Source of the DNA: an uncultured Muribaculaceae bacterium
GTDB taxonomy: Bacteria > Bacteroidota > Bacteroidia > Bacteroidales > Muribaculaceae
NCBI GenBank assembly: GCA_910585755.1
Contig: CAJUFH010000005.1
Coordinates: 24,890-88,889, forward strand
Direction: 5' to 3'
Length of the DNA stretch: 64,000 bases
Below are positions 61,641-64,000 of the stretch, piece by piece. Below the pieces are notes generated by a model. That model worked only from the letters and a program-made list of their open reading frames with translations. It did no database searches and had not been told where the DNA came from. Each line of letters begins with the position of its first letter. Positions within the stretch are counted from its first letter, which is position 1. The position numbers and the translations under genes are program-made.

Positions 61641-62872
61641 TGAAATCACCCATGGACTCCGAAAAGATAAAGCTTGACTCTATTGAAGACGCTCTCGCCG
61701 ATTTCCGCGAGGGCAAAATGGTGATTGTCGTTGACGACGAAGACCGCGAAAACGAGGGTGACCTCATTGTCGCTGCCGAAAAAATTACCCCCGAACAGGT
61801 GAATTTCATGCTGAAAAACGCCCGCGGCGTGCTCTGCGCTCCGCTGACAATCAGCCGTTGCCGCGAACTCGGCCTGGAGCCGCAGACCGTGAACAACACC
61901 TCGGTGCTCGGTACCCCCTTCACTCTGACCGTCGACAAGCTCGATGGATGCTCCACCGGGGTTTCCATCCACGACCGCTGCGCGACGATCCGCGCCCTGG
62001 CCGATCCCGCCTCCACCCCGGAGACTTTCGGTCGTCCGGGCCATATCAATCCCCTGTACGCCCAGGATGCCGGGGTGCTCCGCCGCTCGGGCCATACCGA
62101 GGCCGCCGTTGACCTGGCGCGCCTTGCCGGATTGCGCCCTGCCGCCGCCCTGATGGAGATTATGAGCGACGACGGTTCCATGGCGCGTCTTCCCGAGCTG
62201 CGCCGCCGTGCCGATGAGTGGGGGCTGAAGCTGATTTCAATCGCCGACCTGATTGCCTACCGCCTGAAGCAGGAATCGCTTGTCGAGGAGGGGGTCGAGG
62301 TTGACCTCCCGACCGCCTACGGCCACTTCCGCCTGATTCCGTTCCGCCAGAAAAGCAACGGCCTGGAACACATCGCGATTATCAAGGGGGACCTTCATAC
62401 CGACGAGCCCGCGCTCGTGCGCGTCCACTCCTCCTGCGCTACCGGCGACATATTCGGCTCCCTGCGTTGCGACTGCGGCGAGCAGCTCCATCAGGCGCTC
62501 CGCATGATTGAGAAAGAGGGTCGCGGAGCCGTAGTCTACCTTCTCCAGGAGGGACGCGGTATCGGTCTGATGGACAAAATCAAGGCGTACAAGCTTCAGG
62601 AAGAGGGCATGGATACCGTCGAAGCCAACCTCCACCTCGGCCACAAGGCCGACGAGCGCGACTACGGCGTAGGCGCTCAGATTCTCCACTCGCTCGGTAT
62701 CAAGAAGATGCGTCTGATGACCAACAACCCAGTCAAGCGCGTAGGCCTCGAAGGCTACGGCCTCGAAGTCGTGGAGAACGTCCCCATCGAAATCGAGCCT
62801 AACGACTACGACCGCTTCTACATGTCGACCAAGAAGCACCGCATGGGCCACGACCTCCGCCGCGTCGACTGA
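61640..62872 (+). CDS. ribBA: Bifunctional 3,4-dihydroxy-2-butanone-4-phosphate synthase / GTP cyclohydrolase II
   Basis: A 410-residue two-domain enzyme of riboflavin synthesis. Residues about 10-205 are the RibB (DHBP synthase) domain: the acidic loop DDEDRENEGD at 32-41 binds Mg and ribulose 5-phosphate, and GHTEAAVDLARLAG (151-164) is the second signature. Residues about 215-405 are the RibA (GTP cyclohydrolase II) domain, with zinc ligands C266, C277 and C279 in SSCATGDIFGSLRCDCGEQL and the EGRGIGL catalytic loop. Both active sites look intact. It makes DHBP and the first pyrimidine intermediate from GTP. Its start codon overlaps the stop of the LptF/G-type permease, so the two are co-translated. 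No FMN riboswitch-like leader is visible, as the gene is internal in the operon. Confidence 0.96.
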   Translation: MKSPMDSEKIKLDSIEDALADFREGKMVIVVDDEDRENEGDLIVAAEKITPEQVNFMLKNARGVLCAPLTISRCRELGLEPQTVNNTSVLGTPFTLTVDKLDGCSTGVSIHDRCATIRALADPASTPETFGRPGHINPLYAQDAGVLRRSGHTEAAVDLARLAGLRPAAALMEIMSDDGSMARLPELRRRADEWGLKLISIADLIAYRLKQESLVEEGVEVDLPTAYGHFRLIPFRQKSNGLEHIAIIKGDLHTDEPALVRVHSSCATGDIFGSLRCDCGEQLHQALRMIEKEGRGAVVYLLQEGRGIGLMDKIKAYKLQEEGMDTVEANLHLGHKADERDYGVGAQILHSLGIKKMRLMTNNPVKRVGLEGYGLEVVENVPIEIEPNDYDRFYMSTKKHRMGHDLRRVD

Positions 62873-62944
62873 TACCCATCCGCAGTATCGACTACTCCCC
62901 TCCTCCGCAGTATCGACACCCCTCTCCAACCAACCTAAACCTCA

Positions 62945-63470
62945 GCGGAGCGCCCGGAGGGTGCGGGTCTGTGAGTAACACCGTGTCGAACCCCGGAGGG
63001 GTGAGGCGCGGTGATTTGTGTCGGTGGGCTTGGTGGAAGCGCCCGGAGGGTGCGGGTCCGTGGAATCAGGGTGTTTAAGAGGGGATAGGAAGGAGTGGGA
63101 ACACACGGATTTTTGGGTCGCAAGCTCCCCCACGGATGCGACAGATTTTCACAGATTTTTTTGTCGCATACTTTATACGCCGACTGCGGGTTATAGCAAT
63201 AACCGTATGTTTATTTAACGAGCCTAATCCCTCCTTCACAAAAGGAAAATCTGTGTTTATCCGTCGCATCCGTGTTATAGCGCCTTGCGCTTTAATCAAA
63301 ATCTGTGTGCCCCACATCTTTCCTATTCCTTATTATTACACACATGTTACCACGGATCCGCACCCTCCGGGCGCTCCGCCCTTACGTCTGACATAGTCCA
63401 CCGCGCCTCACCCCTCCGGGGTTCGACACGGTGTTACTAACGGACCCGCGCCCTTCGGACGCTATGCTAT
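62945..63470. repeat. Large composite inverted repeat, about 525 bp
   Basis: A composite unit at 62945-63062 recurs inverted at 63352-63470. A 37-bp segment (62977-63013) is perfectly complementary to 63399-63435, and a 22-bp segment (62945-62966) to 63358-63379. AGCGCCCGGAGGGTGCGGGT is also directly repeated at 62949 and 63038. Inside, CACGGATGCGAC (63131-63142) is inverted at 63263-63274. No ORF is supported. A partial copy lies at 50.89-51.02 kb. Confidence 0.75.
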
Positions 63471-63604
63471 CGCTTCGACTGGACGCGGTCTAAGTGTGCT
63501 CTGCGGGCAAAGCAGTTGAGGGGATAAGCAAATATCTTGACGGGGTTCATTGTACGGAATGAGGTCGGAATCTTTTGTTTTGATGGGTAAATTATTGCAA
63601 GTTA

Positions 63605-63634
63605 TTGCGTAATAAAAAATAAGTCGTAACTTTG
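63605..63634 (+). promoter_or_regulatory. Promoter of element copy 3
   Basis: TTG (63605-63607), 19 bp, TAACTTTG (63627-63634) is a full Bacteroidetes consensus. The start should be near 63641. Confidence 0.75.
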
Positions 63635-63640
63635 CGGACG

Positions 63641-64000
63641 CAGGCCGTTCTGCGGAAGCCCGGCTACGGGCAGCGCGGGAGGGTCGGCTGACATAATTGA
63701 AAGCGTTTACTCGACGCTCTTTCTTGGCTTGTTGGAACCTGGAAAACTTCAATCTCAGTCAGGAATGAGGCAAACAGTAGATGCCGTGTGGATATGTATA
63801 TTACGCTGACAGCGGGCGCGTGAGCGCTGGCGGTCGGTGAAATTGCATATATTCTGCGTGAGGCTTCTGCGTTGTTATCCTAAGAAAAATGTTACCACCT
63901 TTATAATCAGAAAGTACAAGTGATAATAGCGAAAATGAGAACCAAAAAAGAACCATGTAAGGTAACAAGATATGAAAAGAGGTCGGCTGACCTCTTTTTT
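63641..64000 (+). ncRNA. Candidate structured RNA, copy 3 of a three-copy family, ending in a terminator
   Basis: About 360 nt between a consensus promoter and a Rho-independent terminator at the window edge. Family anchors: AAGCGTTTAC (63701-63710), TTCTTG (63721-63726), GTAGATGCC (63777-63785) and GCATATA...GCGTGAGGCTTCTGC (63856-63870). GTCGGCTGAC occurs near the 5' end and again in the terminator stem. The only ORF is a 14-codon one (63765-63809). The next gene downstream is outside the window. Confidence 0.6.
63978..64000 (+). terminator. Rho-independent terminator or attenuator at the window end
   Basis: AGAGGTC and GACCTCT form a perfect stem with a GGCT loop and are followed by a T-run that reaches the window edge. 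Confidence 0.85.

Noticed and set aside
62873..63640. Possible CRISPR array in the repeat-rich end
   Set aside because: Repeats are few, occur in both orientations and are not separated by spacers of constant length.
63462..63752. 96-codon minus-strand frame near the window end
   Set aside because: It runs from the composite repeat into the promoter and 5' part of element copy 3; no motif and no start context.
1..64000. tRNA or rRNA genes
   Set aside because: Intergenic regions were read for tRNA-like ends and rRNA segments and none was convincing.

Overview
The window reads as a chromosomal segment of a Bacteroidales gut bacterium. The signs are two SusC/SusD polysaccharide-utilisation loci (PULs), promoters of the Bacteroidetes type (TTG, about 19-21 bp, TAnnTTTG), BspA-like, BACON and NlpC/P60 proteins, DUF4254-GT9 and DUF4491 families, and C-terminal tails resembling type IX secretion sorting domains. 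The coding DNA is GC-rich, well above typical Bacteroides, and glycan degradation dominates. Together these suggest the Muribaculaceae (S24-7) or a close relative. That placement is inference; no rRNA or tRNA gene was recognised.

Layout. (1) 1-12.5 kb, PUL 1: SusC-like receptor (5' end outside the window), SusD-like lipoprotein, a serine-type sulfatase, a GH20 hexosaminidase and a GH2 beta-galactosidase-like enzyme. The set fits sulfated host glycans such as mucin O-glycans or keratan sulfate. (2) 12.6-15.5 kb, minus strand: a membrane-tethered one-component regulator (propeller, triple-tyrosine domain, one membrane segment, cytoplasmic helix-turn-helix), divergent from PUL 2. (3) 15.8-34.3 kb, PUL 2: SusC, SusD, a probable glycan-binding protein, GH16, GH3, GH128, a 960-residue discoidin/Ig-like protein and a GH81 enzyme. 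This is a coherent beta-1,3-glucan (laminarin or fungal wall glucan) system. (4) 34.3-41.8 kb: a C10 cysteine protease, a translationally coupled pair of secreted proteins, and an AT-richer AlbA_2/ATPase-fold regulator. (5) 42-48.9 kb, housekeeping: DUF4491, DUF349, cyclophilin, M16 peptidase, DUF4254 and GT9, the last two separated by a MITE-like palindrome. (6) 48.9-57 kb: secreted endonuclease I, BACON/FN3 lipoprotein, DUF3800, NlpC/P60 and BspA-like LRR protein, separated by long intergenic stretches rich in repeats and candidate RNAs. (7) 57.2-62.9 kb: split ThrE-type transporter, LysR regulator, LptF/G-type permease and RibBA. (8) 62.9-64 kb: a large palindromic repeat and a candidate structured transcript ending in a terminator at the window edge.

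The most unusual signal is a family of three diverged, collinear, non-coding elements of about 250-360 bp: 52.73-52.99 kb (minus), 55.20-55.50 kb (plus) and 63.64-64.00 kb (plus). They share short anchor motifs at nearly constant spacing. Two have their own promoters and T-run terminators, and two lie directly upstream of surface or secreted protein genes (BACON and BspA). They look like a family of structured leader RNAs, attenuators or small RNAs. A separate, smaller candidate sRNA lies at 53.33-53.44 kb.
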